Part shown: piece by piece, positions 15,310 to 23,418 of the stretch
Layout of the letters: each line of letters begins with the position of its first letter
How positions within the stretch are numbered: the first letter of the stretch is position 1
Source: Candidatus Baldrarchaeum yapensis
Lineage (GTDB): Archaea; Asgardarchaeota; Baldrarchaeia; Baldrarchaeales; Baldrarchaeaceae
DNA: 23,418 nucleotides
Assembly (NCBI GenBank): GCA_016840465.1
Contig: JAEOSH010000033.1
Location: 1 to 23,418, forward strand
Direction of reading: 5' to 3'
Notes under the pieces: generated by a model
The model's database searches: none
Told to the model about the DNA's origin: nothing
Seen by the model: only the letters and a program-made list of their open reading frames with translations
Position numbers and translations under genes: made by a program

Positions 15310-16073
15310 AAATTGTGGTGAGGGATATTACCGTAAGTTATGGTAGCATTCGGGCGTTAGACGGTGTCAGTGTCGAGTTAGAAAGTGGCAAGATAACGTC
15401 CATAGTGGGTCCCAACGGGGCTGGCAAAACCACGTTACTGAAATGTATCAACGGTATAGTGAGGCCGAGTGCCGGCGTGGTGTTCCTAGATGGCATGGAT
15501 ATCCGGAAAATAAAGCAGATCAAGCTTGCGAGACGGATGGGACATGTTCCCCAACTGCCGCCACTACACCTTCCGCTTACCGTATTTGAAACGGTGGCCC
15601 TCGGAAGACGCCCCTATGTGAGTTGGGTGTTGAGCAAGAAAGACATAAGGACCGTTGAGGAGGCCATGAAGGCTGTAGGCATAGAACATCTTTCGGATCG
15701 CTATTTCGACGAGTTGAGTGGCGGAGAGAGGCAAAAAGTACTGATAGCCATGGCGTTAGCCCAAGAGCCGGAGGTTCTGCTTCTGGATGAGCCCACCAGC
15801 AATCTCGATATAAGACATCAGTTAGAGATACTCAACCTCATTCGGCGTTTGGCCCGTGAAAAGAATCTGACCGTGGTGATGGCGATACACGATCTTAACT
15901 TGGCCTCCAGGTTCTCGGACATTATGATAATGCTTAAGGATGGACGCATATTCGCCATCGGATCGCCACGTGAAGTTCTCACTCCGGAGAACATTAGAGA
16001 GGTTTACGGTGTGGAGGTTACCATTCTGACGAATCCGCATCTGCTAGTTGTGCCTATTGGGGTGGTACCATGA
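15300..16073 (+). CDS. ABC transporter ATPase, FecE/BtuD family
   Basis: A 257-residue ATP-binding subunit with every catalytic element: Walker A GPNGAGKT (37-44), Q-loop Q85, signature LSGGE (139-143), Walker B LLLDEP (160-165) and switch histidine H197 in AIHDLN. The C-terminal segment GSPREVLTPENIREVYGVEV is typical of the iron/cobalamin importers. It energises the permease encoded just upstream. Its TGA overlaps the ATG of the first CobN gene (ATGA), so translation of importer and chelatase is coupled. Confidence 0.93.
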   Translation: MAVKIVVRDITVSYGSIRALDGVSVELESGKITSIVGPNGAGKTTLLKCINGIVRPSAGVVFLDGMDIRKIKQIKLARRMGHVPQLPPLHLPLTVFETVALGRRPYVSWVLSKKDIRTVEEAMKAVGIEHLSDRYFDELSGGERQKVLIAMALAQEPEVLLLDEPTSNLDIRHQLEILNLIRRLAREKNLTVVMAIHDLNLASRFSDIMIMLKDGRIFAIGSPREVLTPENIREVYGVEVTILTNPHLLVVPIGVVP

Positions 16074-18454
16074 GGCTAACCTTCATAATCGGTTATGGCG
16101 GCTTCACCATAGGTGTGCTTTCCAAGCTGTTGGCCGAGAAGGCGAGAGATTTCGGATTCGAATACATTGTTGTAAGCGATAAGGTCTGCTCGGAGCATGT
16201 TGATTTTATAAGGCGTTCGGACGCTGTTTTTATCTACTCTAATGAACTCCCCGAGGACGTGGAGGATGCTATAAAGAAGGGTAATGCGAAACTCGTGATA
16301 GCCCTCTCCGATTCATGTTCTCATCTGACCAAAGCCAGTCCGGTTGTTGTTTCGAAGGCTTGGACTTTTTACAAGACCGGTGGCGAGGAGAATCTCAGAG
16401 CCCTTATACATCTCATATTGAGAGAGGTGGGCCTGTCTGTCGAGGTGCCAGAGTTAAAAGAGGTGCCATGGCACGGTATACTCCATCCCGATTTGGGGTT
16501 CTTCAACTCAACTCGAGAATACCTAAAAGCTTACCCATATGCTGATAGACCGCTGGTTGGCCTCCTGTTTTATAGAAATCAGGCCATATATGGTCAGTTA
16601 GGCTACATAAGAGCGTTGGTAATGGCCCTTGAGGGGGAGGGGCTGGGCGTCGTACCCGTTTTCACATACGGCTTCAAAGATGCTCTCCTTAACACTCCCA
16701 CCGCTGAGGATACCATAAGGGAGTTTTTCCTTATCGATGGAAAATCCGTGGTGGATATTGTTATAAACCTGACCTCTTTCTTCCTCCTCGACCACGGTCG
16801 TCGGGTCAAGAACTCCTCGGAGCGGTTTAAGGTAGCATCCGGCGTTCAGTTACTCAAGAAACTCGGTGTGCCAATAATAAGCGCCGTGGTTTCATTCCAC
16901 CAAAGCGTAGAAGAATGGCTCAGAGACGAAAGAGGCGTGGACTATCTGACTCAGGTTTATCGGATCATAATGCCCGAGGTGGACGGTCTAATAGAGCCTA
17001 TATTCGTGGCCGGCTCGAAAGTAAGTCCGGATGGCGTCAGGGTTTACGAGGCTTTTGAGGAGCATGCAAAATATTTGGCTCGCAGAATTAAAAGGTGGAT
17101 AAAACTCAGGCGCAAGAGGCCGGAAGAACGTAGAATTGCTATAATTCTCATAAACCCGCCGTGTAAGGGTCTCGAGGCAAGTTTGGCTGTTGGTCTCGGA
17201 CTAGACGTACCGGAAAGTGTGACAAGACTGCTACACAGGTTAAAAGAGTTGGGTTATAACGTGGGCGACCGCCTACCGAAGGATGGAAAAGAGTTCGTGA
17301 GGATGTTCATGGAAAGAAAGGCCATCAGTGAGTTTAGATGGACCTCTGTGGACGACATCGTTAGAAGCGGTGGCGCTGTTGCCTTTGTTGACGCTGACAC
17401 TTACATGCGTTGGTTTGAGGAACTTCCGTCAAATGTTAAGGAGAAAATGATTGCTGATTGGGGGCACCCACTTGATGTTTTGAGCGGAAGGGTGTCAAGG
17501 GAGCTTGTGGGCATGGTTTATGGCGGGAAGTTCGTTATACCCGGTATTCTCTTTGGTAATGTGTTCATAACCCCGCAACCCAAATACGGATGCGCGGGGC
17601 CAGTGTGTGATGGACGAGTATGCCGGATACTTCATGACCCCTCCATTGCGCCACCTCATCAGTGGTTAGCTGTTTATCGCTGGATAACACGTGTCTTCAA
17701 GGCCGATCTCGTGATACACTTCGGCACGCATGGCGCGTTGGAGTTCAGACCCGGAAAGGGCGTTGGCCTATCGCCATCCTGCTGGCCCGAAATAAGTATT
17801 GATGACGTTCCCCACCTCTACGTCTATGTGGTTTCAAACCCGATGGAGGGCGTTATAGCTAAACGGAGAAGCTATGCTGTCCTTGTAGATCACATGTACC
17901 CGCCAATGTGCAAGGCAGATGCACTGGATGAAATTGATACTCTCCTGAACCAGTATACTCATGCTAAGCAGTTAGGCGAGACGACAAGAGCCCAGGTTAT
18001 CTACGAGAAACTCTTGAAGGTGGCTAGAGAGAATAACATACCGCTGACGGAAGATGAACCGGATAAGACTGTGGAGGAAATTCACAGGTATGTGAGCGCT
18101 GTAAGGAATACGCAGATAGAGGCCGGCCTTCACGTCTTCGGACACCCACCTGAAGATCCAGATGTATTGGCGGAGCACGTAGCCACCATCATGGCCTTTG
18201 ACTCATATAACTGTCCATCCATAAGGCGCGTCTTAGCCGAGGTGCTAGGCCTCAACTACGATGACCTTAGGAGGAATTCAGATAGGTTGAACCAGTTAGG
18301 ACTCACGAATGGAGAGACTCTCGATCTGCTCCACAGGTTAGCCGTCCGTATGATAAAACGTCTTCTCGTCACCGATATAAATCCCCAGCGGCTCACATCA
18401 GATGTTATTCTTAAAATCCTAAAGGAGGAGTTGGAGGAGGTGCTTAAGTGTTAA
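16070..18454 (+). CDS. cobN: CobN-type chelatase large subunit, N-terminal part
   Basis: A 794-residue protein covering the first two thirds of a CobN/BchH-type large subunit, which binds the tetrapyrrole ring and the metal. Family marks are GQLGYIRALVMALEGEGLGVVPVF, a cysteine-rich segment GCAGPVCDGRVC (C508, C513, C518) next to HDPSIAPPHQW, the strongly conserved HFGTHGALEFRPGKGVGLS (H550, H554, E558) and NPMEGVIAKRR. The protein ends at EELEEVLKC, where the linker to the last third normally runs on. A whole CobN is usually about 1200-1400 residues in one chain. The remainder is the next gene, overlapping by 7 bases. Together they total about 1297 residues, so nothing large is missing. Product specificity (cobalt in corrin, magnesium in porphyrin, or another pair) cannot be read from the sequence. 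Confidence 0.9.
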   Translation: MRLTFIIGYGGFTIGVLSKLLAEKARDFGFEYIVVSDKVCSEHVDFIRRSDAVFIYSNELPEDVEDAIKKGNAKLVIALSDSCSHLTKASPVVVSKAWTFYKTGGEENLRALIHLILREVGLSVEVPELKEVPWHGILHPDLGFFNSTREYLKAYPYADRPLVGLLFYRNQAIYGQLGYIRALVMALEGEGLGVVPVFTYGFKDALLNTPTAEDTIREFFLIDGKSVVDIVINLTSFFLLDHGRRVKNSSERFKVASGVQLLKKLGVPIISAVVSFHQSVEEWLRDERGVDYLTQVYRIIMPEVDGLIEPIFVAGSKVSPDGVRVYEAFEEHAKYLARRIKRWIKLRRKRPEERRIAIILINPPCKGLEASLAVGLGLDVPESVTRLLHRLKELGYNVGDRLPKDGKEFVRMFMERKAISEFRWTSVDDIVRSGGAVAFVDADTYMRWFEELPSNVKEKMIADWGHPLDVLSGRVSRELVGMVYGGKFVIPGILFGNVFITPQPKYGCAGPVCDGRVCRILHDPSIAPPHQWLAVYRWITRVFKADLVIHFGTHGALEFRPGKGVGLSPSCWPEISIDDVPHLYVYVVSNPMEGVIAKRRSYAVLVDHMYPPMCKADALDEIDTLLNQYTHAKQLGETTRAQVIYEKLLKVARENNIPLTEDEPDKTVEEIHRYVSAVRNTQIEAGLHVFGHPPEDPDVLAEHVATIMAFDSYNCPSIRRVLAEVLGLNYDDLRRNSDRLNQLGLTNGETLDLLHRLAVRMIKRLLVTDINPQRLTSDVILKILKEELEEVLKC

Positions 18455-19959
18455 GGACTTCGTTAAAACCGAGAGTTGAGAAGGTCGACGAGTTAGTAAA
18501 AGTTTTTAAAGTTGCGCTTGAGGTAGCTAAGCGGGTTAAGGATTGCAAATGCGAATTAGATGGGCTTTTGGCAGGTTTTAACGGCGCTTATATAGAGCCT
18601 GGGCCTTCCGGGGCGCTTACTAGGGGGAAAATAGATGTACTTCCCACAGGCAGGAACTTTTACGCTGTGAACCCGATGGCGATACCTACACCGGCTGCGT
18701 GGAAAGTAGGGATTGAAACGGCAGAGAAACTTATTAGGCACTATCTTGAGCGACATGGTCGGTACCCGGAGACCGTAGGTCAGGTTCTCTGGAGCATAGA
18801 TGGTTATAAGGCGGATGGGGAGCAGCTCGCTCAGATCCTTTACCTGTTTGGCACGAGACCTGTCTGGGCGTCCGATGGGTCCGTAAGAGGGATAGAGGTA
18901 ATTCCGCTTAAGGAGTTAGGGAGACCTAGAATAGATGTTGTGGTGAGGATAAGCGGTATCCTGAGAGATACTCTCCCTAATTACATCTATCTCATAGATG
19001 ATGCCGTCTCTAAAGTTGTCGCGTTAGATGAGCCACCTGAGATGAATTTTGTGAGAAAACACTACTTAGAACGTCTTGAGGAGCTTAAAAAACTTGGTGT
19101 GGGGCGCGAGGAGGAGGCCAGATGCAGGGTTTGGTGCAGTCCTCCGGGCACCTATGGGACGGGCGTGAACTACGCTGTTGAGGCATCAGCTTGGCGTTCA
19201 GGGGAAGATCTTGCCAAAGTATGGGTTCAGTGGAGTTGCTACATGTACACTCGTAACTCCTTTGGCAAGCCGAGCCCGGAAGCCCTCATAATGAGTTTAA
19301 AGACTGTTGATCTGGTCACAAGAAACCACATTAGTGATGAACATGATCCTTTCAACTGTTGTTGTTACTTCGCCTATCATGGTGGATTTTATAACACTGT
19401 CAAAAATCTGACGGGCAGAGAGGTAGAGGTAGTGGTAGTAGACACCAGAGACGTGAGTTTCACTGATGTGCGGACGATAAAGAACGAAATTGAAAGAATT
19501 GTTAGAGCTAAGCTCTTAAATCCAGCATGGATTGAGCGCATGAAAAGACATGGGTACCGCGGCGCTAGCGAATTTTCGAGGAAAATACTCCACCTGTATG
19601 GCTGGTCCGCCACGACTAATATGGTGGCTGACTGGGTATTTGACGAGATAGCTAAAACTTACGTCCTTGACGATGAGATGCGCCAGTGGTTTGAGCAGAA
19701 TAACATCTGGGCCCTAGAAGAGATAGCCAGGCGGCTTATAGAGGCGGCCGAGAGGGGATTATGGAAAACCTCAGCAGAGTTGCTTAAGAGGCTTAAAGAG
19801 GCTTATGCCGAAATAGAGGGCGTATTAGAGGAGACTATGGTGGGAGTGGGCGAGAGCGAAATCCAGGGTGGTACCATCAGGCTAATTTCGCCTGATGAGG
19901 TGGAAGTATGGAAGAAAAAGCTATCTGAGGTGGAAAGAGCGTGGAAGAGAGTAAAATAA
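18448..19959 (+). CDS. cobN: CobN-type chelatase large subunit, C-terminal part
   Basis: A 503-residue protein equal to the last third of CobN. Clear family segments are [78 protein letters not shown] and IEAAERGLW. The GTG start at 18448 has GGAGGTG six bases ahead, and the codon just before it in this frame is TAA, so the frame cannot be extended upstream. This argues for a real separate gene rather than a simple frameshift. A run of three cysteines at 304-306 ([14 protein letters not shown]), where other CobN proteins have a D-x-Y-like segment, is unusual. It should act in a complex with the N-terminal part. Its end overlaps the fused ChlI-ChlD gene by 19 bases. Confidence 0.9.
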   Translation: MLRTSLKPRVEKVDELVKVFKVALEVAKRVKDCKCELDGLLAGFNGAYIEPGPSGALTRGKIDVLPTGRNFYAVNPMAIPTPAAWKVGIETAEKLIRHYLERHGRYPETVGQVLWSIDGYKADGEQLAQILYLFGTRPVWASDGSVRGIEVIPLKELGRPRIDVVVRISGILRDTLPNYIYLIDDAVSKVVALDEPPEMNFVRKHYLERLEELKKLGVGREEEARCRVWCSPPGTYGTGVNYAVEASAWRSGEDLAKVWVQWSCYMYTRNSFGKPSPEALIMSLKTVDLVTRNHISDEHDPFNCCCYFAYHGGFYNTVKNLTGREVEVVVVDTRDVSFTDVRTIKNEIERIVRAKLLNPAWIERMKRHGYRGASEFSRKILHLYGWSATTNMVADWVFDEIAKTYVLDDEMRQWFEQNNIWALEEIARRLIEAAERGLWKTSAELLKRLKEAYAEIEGVLEETMVGVGESEIQGGTIRLISPDEVEVWKKKLSEVERAWKRVK

Positions 19960-21911
19960 GCCAGGTTATGGAACGTAAGTTAATATTTCCCTTTACGGCT
20001 ATAGTGGGACAGGAGAAGGCGAAGCTGGCACTTCTTTGTTGTGCCGTTGATCCGACCATAGGGGGCGTCCTTCTTAGCGGAGAGAAGGGAACGGGCAAGT
20101 CAACTCTCGTGAGAGCCCTCTCGCAGGTATTACCCGAGATAGATGTCGTGAAGGGGTGTCCGTTTAACTGTAACCCGTACAATCCGCTAGAGATGTGTGA
20201 TAACTGCTATTATAGATTGCATTCTGGTGATAAATTGGAAGTTGTCAAGAGAAGAATGAGAGTTGTCGACCTACCGCTCAGCATTACCGTCGATAGGTTA
20301 GTAGGGACGCTTGACATCCGCAGAGTGCTTAAGGAAGGTATTAAGGCGCTTCAGCCGGGCCTACTAGCGGAGGCTAATAGGAACATACTTTACATAGACG
20401 AGGTCAATCTGCTTGACGATTACGTGGCTGATGTGCTCCTAGATGCCGCGGCGATGGGATGGAACATCATCGAGCGTGAGGGCATCTCGTTTAGGCACCC
20501 GGCACGCTTCATTCTGGTGGGCAGCATGAACCCCGAGGAGGGCGAACTCAGGCCGCAATTGCTGGATAGATTTGGTCTCTTTGTTAAGATAGAGCCCGTA
20601 AAGGATCTGGATGCAAGGGCAGAAATCGTGCGACGTGTTGAGGAATTTTATGCAGACCCTATTTCCTTTTATCGGCGATACGAGGATCGGGAGAGGGCTC
20701 TTAGGGATTCCATCATAAGGGCCAGAGAAATTCTCCGAGAGGTCGTTTTGGAGGATGATCTACTCAAACTACTGATAGAGACAATCATAAAGATGGGAAT
20801 AGGAACCCACAGAGCAGAAATAGTAACGGTAAAAACGGCTAAAGCCATAGCGGCTCTAAACGGTCGGAAAAAGGTGACGCTTGAGGATCTAGAGAAAGCC
20901 ATGGAACTCGCGCTTCCACATCGTTTAAAATCTAAGCCCTTCCAGCCACTTCCAAGGTCTTCTGAGATTCCGAGACCGTCTCCACCGAAACACGAGCATA
21001 AACATCATGACCATGGAGAAAATGCACATTCGGGGAGTCAGGCTTCACAGAAGCCAGAAAAGGGTCAGAATTCTCAAGGCAACTTCAATAATTGGTCGGT
21101 AGGCAATAGGGATCTTGTGTTCAGGGCCACTGACGTGGACGTGGATACGAGTTCTCTTGCACCCATAATAGGCGGTGGTGGATTTCCAAAAGGAAGAGGT
21201 TCAAGGGCTCATAGGCTTACAGTTATAGGCCATCCACACGGTTATCCGATTTCTTATACCCTCCCCAGAAAGCCCGATGAGTTGCACGATATCGACCTAG
21301 TAGCGAGCATAAACGCTGCTGCCATGCGCCTAAGGAGGCTTCCACTCGTTGTGGATGAAGAAGATATAAGGGTGAGGGTGAGAAAGTGCAGAGCACCGAG
21401 GCTTATAGCCATAGTTCTTGATTCAAGCGGCAGCATGGGCATATTAAAACGAATGAGCATCGCTAAGGGGATAGCCCAGAGACTTATCGAGGAATCTTAT
21501 GTGAGGCGTGACTTCATAACTCTTATTACCTTCAGGGGTCAGCAGGCCGAACTGACGGTCCCACCCACGAAGAGGTACGAGGATGTACTAAGGGCTTTGG
21601 ATGAATTGCCCACCGGGGGTCGTACCCCTTTACCAGCAGCGCTTCAGTCACTGTTAACGGTGGCGAGAATTTTCAGAATGAAGCATAGAGATGCGGCCGT
21701 AAAGGCTATTCTCATTACTGATGGCAAGGCCAATGTGCCACTTAATAGAAGTGTAGAGGAGGACATACGCGCCTTGGTCGGAGCTTTAACGAGAAACAAT
21801 ATAAAGCTCGAAATCTATGATACGAGGCCGCCATCGGACTTTGAACTGGCGCCATCCTACATAAACCTCATAGCCGAGCTTAGTGGGGCCAGCGTCCATC
21901 GTTACAATTAG
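19941..21911 (+). CDS. Fused ChlI-ChlD chelatase motor (AAA+ and VWA domains)
   Basis: A 656-residue protein that joins the two ATP-driven partner subunits of Mg/Co chelatases. Residues 1-330 are the AAA+ part: Walker [10 protein letters not shown] (47-55), an insert with four cysteines (C73, C77, C86, C89) that could hold zinc or a cluster, Walker B ILYIDE (149-154) and the arginine-bearing QLLDRFGL. Residues 340-400 form a proline/histidine-rich linker with [13 protein letters not shown] (351-363), a plausible metal store. Residues 485-656 are a VWA domain with the MIDAS motif DSSGSM (494-499), T562 in GGRTPL and ITDGKA. It hydrolyses ATP to drive metal insertion by the CobN subunit. The GTG start has GAGGTGG upstream. 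It belongs to the same operon, immediately after CobN. Confidence 0.92.
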   Translation: MEESKISQVMERKLIFPFTAIVGQEKAKLALLCCAVDPTIGGVLLSGEKGTGKSTLVRALSQVLPEIDVVKGCPFNCNPYNPLEMCDNCYYRLHSGDKLEVVKRRMRVVDLPLSITVDRLVGTLDIRRVLKEGIKALQPGLLAEANRNILYIDEVNLLDDYVADVLLDAAAMGWNIIEREGISFRHPARFILVGSMNPEEGELRPQLLDRFGLFVKIEPVKDLDARAEIVRRVEEFYADPISFYRRYEDRERALRDSIIRAREILREVVLEDDLLKLLIETIIKMGIGTHRAEIVTVKTAKAIAALNGRKKVTLEDLEKAMELALPHRLKSKPFQPLPRSSEIPRPSPPKHEHKHHDHGENAHSGSQASQKPEKGQNSQGNFNNWSVGNRDLVFRATDVDVDTSSLAPIIGGGGFPKGRGSRAHRLTVIGHPHGYPISYTLPRKPDELHDIDLVASINAAAMRLRRLPLVVDEEDIRVRVRKCRAPRLIAIVLDSSGSMGILKRMSIAKGIAQRLIEESYVRRDFITLITFRGQQAELTVPPTKRYEDVLRALDELPTGGRTPLPAALQSLLTVARIFRMKHRDAAVKAILITDGKANVPLNRSVEEDIRALVGALTRNNIKLEIYDTRPPSDFELAPSYINLIAELSGASVHRYN

Positions 21912-21926
21912 GTCGAGGGAGTTTCT

Positions 21927-22883
21927 TTGGACGTTACGATCCTTCTTACGGGCTACGCCTATGCGGCCCTTATCATGGCGGTTTCATGTTTCTTTGGAGT
22001 TTTAATAGCCACTTTCTTAATGGAGGCAGAAGTGGCGGATAAAATCGGACGCGTCCTTATACCCCTGATAAGAGCGTCTCACCTGCCCGAGGAACTTTCG
22101 CTACCGGCAATTATGAGTCTGCTTGACAACAAGACTGCGCATTTGGTGGTGTCCTCTCTCAGGAAGGAGGAGAAAATCGGTGACTCTGTGGTCATAACAT
22201 ATAACTTGGTGACGAGGCCATTCACCACCGTTTCTATGCTAATTCGAACATCGTTGCCTGTGGCATTGGCGGCCCTAGGCCTATATGTGGGGCTATTCTA
22301 CGTAAGTCTGGTGATCGCCGCGGCGTTCATGTGCATGGTAGCGGGCACCATTTACGGACGCATTAAGCTAAAGCTTGTATCATCACTCCAGTTTAAAATA
22401 CCGATAAGCACTATCGATAAGCCCTCAAGAAGGGGGGCGTTTAGAGCTGCATTCAAAAAAGCCACAGCCATGGTGAGATTTGTCATGAAGAGATACCTTC
22501 TAGTGCTGGCCTTCATGATCTTCCTCACGTTAATCGGGTTTTTCGATTGGCTTGGTAGCATGATCGGCGCCTACACGAGAATGCTCGGGTTCTCTCCCGA
22601 GTTTGCCCTCCTACTTTCGGTTCGCTCGGTGGCGCCTACGGTAGGAATACTGATGGCCGGAGAAATGCTGAGAGTCGGTATGATAAGCGTGAGGGAGGCG
22701 CTTCTCGCCCTCATAATCGGAAGACTCATATTCCTGATAATCTTCGACTACCCGCGGCACGCTTTCCCCTTCTACTCCTCCATATATCCGTTAAAGTTGG
22801 CGGCCAAACTGGTCCTGATAGGCATTGTAGTTAACGCACTGGCCACTCCGATACTGGTAATCATCATTCTCCTCCTTACATGA
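21927..22883 (+). CDS. Gate-domain permease (FeoB-core/nucleoside-gate-like)
   Basis: A 318-residue membrane protein with about eight helices arranged as two similar halves: the first contains LIMAVSCFFGVLIATFL, VADKIGRVLIPLI and AIMSLLDNKTAHLV, the second AFMIFLTLIGFFDWLGSM, MLGFSPEFALLLSVRSVAPTVG and AGEMLRVGMISVREALLALI. This two-half organisation is like the gate domains of FeoB and of SpmA- or nucleoside-recognition-type archaeal proteins. I assign the fold with moderate confidence and no substrate. The start is a TTG at 21927 with GAGGGA six bases ahead, 15 bases after the ChlI-ChlD stop codon. Its position as last gene of the importer-chelatase operon suggests a job moving the metal or the tetrapyrrole (inference). 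Confidence 0.75.
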   Translation: MDVTILLTGYAYAALIMAVSCFFGVLIATFLMEAEVADKIGRVLIPLIRASHLPEELSLPAIMSLLDNKTAHLVVSSLRKEEKIGDSVVITYNLVTRPFTTVSMLIRTSLPVALAALGLYVGLFYVSLVIAAAFMCMVAGTIYGRIKLKLVSSLQFKIPISTIDKPSRRGAFRAAFKKATAMVRFVMKRYLLVLAFMIFLTLIGFFDWLGSMIGAYTRMLGFSPEFALLLSVRSVAPTVGILMAGEMLRVGMISVREALLALIIGRLIFLIIFDYPRHAFPFYSSIYPLKLAAKLVLIGIVVNALATPILVIIILLLT

Positions 22884-22910
22884 TAATTTTTGCAACTAAC
22901 TTTTAACAAC
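22884..22910 (+). terminator. T-rich end of the chelatase operon
   Basis: TAATTTTTGC directly after the stop codon and AACTTTTAAC shortly after fit an archaeal T-tract terminator. No stem-loop is seen. Confidence 0.45.
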
Positions 22911-22979
22911 CATACACTTGCATATAAGCCTCATATATAGCTTCAATCATCACCACTTTTGGAATCTTTTGAAATTATG

Positions 22980-23349
22980 TCATTTTTGTTCGATCTCACT
23001 TGCAAGAGAGAGTATCCTTCTCCTCTCATCTTCGCTCAGAGATGCCATATAGCCGGGCCCTATAATGTTCGGTACAATTCCGGCAAAACTCATAATATCG
23101 AAAGTCAACAGGTTTGAAATTTCAAGAGTCCTCATTGTTGCCACAGTTACGGCATCGGTATAACTGAATCCCTTCCTTTTGATGTTCTCCTTAAAAATGT
23201 CAAAAGCCTCCTTCTCAATGTTTTCATCCGCACAGATGATGTGCAAAATCCTGGACTCTATGAAGGGGTTCAGCGGTATCCGGCGACATTCTGTATTTAA
23301 GGATAGTCAGCACCTCATCGACAATATGGTTAGTTACTATTGGCCACCC
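22980..23349 (-). pseudogene. Truncated and frameshifted PIN-domain (VapC) remnant
   Basis: The minus-strand frame ending at 22980 codes for the C-terminal half of a PIN protein: FSYTDAVTVATMRTLEISNLL carries the expected acidic residue and LTFDIMSFAG the final one. It starts only from a TTG at 23246. Further upstream a second frame gives GWPIVTNHIVDEVLTILKYR, the typical middle of such proteins, from 23349 down to about 23280. The two frames join with a shift near 23260-23280. The N-terminal strand with the first catalytic aspartate is missing. A TAG lies at 23350-23352 and the 50-bp repeat begins 20 bases beyond. The protein would be inactive. No antitoxin gene is visible. Confidence 0.7.
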
Positions 23350-23368
23350 CTACTTACCCTCGGTTACG

Positions 23369-23418
23369 TGGACCATTCACTAGGATGAATATTGCCGATA
23401 CTTTCAACCATCATGGAA
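23369..23418 (-). repeat. Right copy of the 50-bp inverted repeat
   Basis: Reverse complement of 65-114 with one mismatch. The window ends at its outer edge, so the repeat may be longer. It sits 20 bases from the truncated end of the PIN remnant, as expected if an element carrying this sequence had inserted into that gene. Confidence 0.85.

Overview
The window looks like genomic DNA from an archaeon. Promoters have TATA-box character, many starts carry GGTGA- or GGAGG-type Shine-Dalgarno sites, and AGG, AGA and ATA codons are common. The gene content also fits: a thiolase/DUF35 pair, a fused ChlI-ChlD chelatase protein, PIN and AbrB proteins, a ribbon-helix-helix regulator and an archaeal-type glycyl radical enzyme. 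I see no 16S rRNA, tRNA or other marker that would fix the lineage. An anaerobic lifestyle is an inference from the oxygen-sensitive glycyl radical enzyme and the radical SAM protein.

Layout. Positions 1-535 hold one copy of a 50-bp inverted repeat and a small, probably frameshifted, membrane-protein gene. Positions 528-2860 hold an MFS transporter (minus) diverging from a histone-deacetylase-fold amidohydrolase (plus). Positions 2870-5270 form a minus-strand run of a TIM-barrel protein, an SplB-like radical SAM protein, a small helical protein and a nucleotidyltransferase-fold protein. Positions 5331-7198 are sparse: a decayed DUF4143-type ATPase gene, a ribbon-helix-helix regulator and two gene-less stretches. 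Positions 7199-9573 hold a small membrane protein and a thiolase-DUF35 operon. Positions 9637-12021 encode an orphan glycyl radical enzyme, and 12167-12857 an AbrB/PIN toxin-antitoxin pair.

The centrepiece is 13221-22883, seven tightly packed or overlapping plus-strand genes with one clear promoter in front. They encode a membrane-anchored substrate-binding protein, a FecCD/BtuC-type permease, its ATPase, a CobN-type chelatase large subunit split into two overlapping genes, a fused ChlI-ChlD (AAA+ plus VWA) chelatase motor, and a FeoB/nucleoside-gate-like permease. Together they read as one device that imports a metal, metal chelate or tetrapyrrole and inserts (or possibly removes) a metal in a tetrapyrrole ring using ATP. 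No cobalamin, heme or F430 biosynthesis gene is present here to name the product.

The right end holds a truncated, frameshifted PIN-domain remnant running up to the second copy of the 50-bp repeat, which is inverted relative to the left copy and ends exactly at the last base. Several broken genes (144-535, 5331-5790, 22980-23349) lie in the flanks and none in the chelatase operon, which suggests decaying accessory DNA around an intact functional block.
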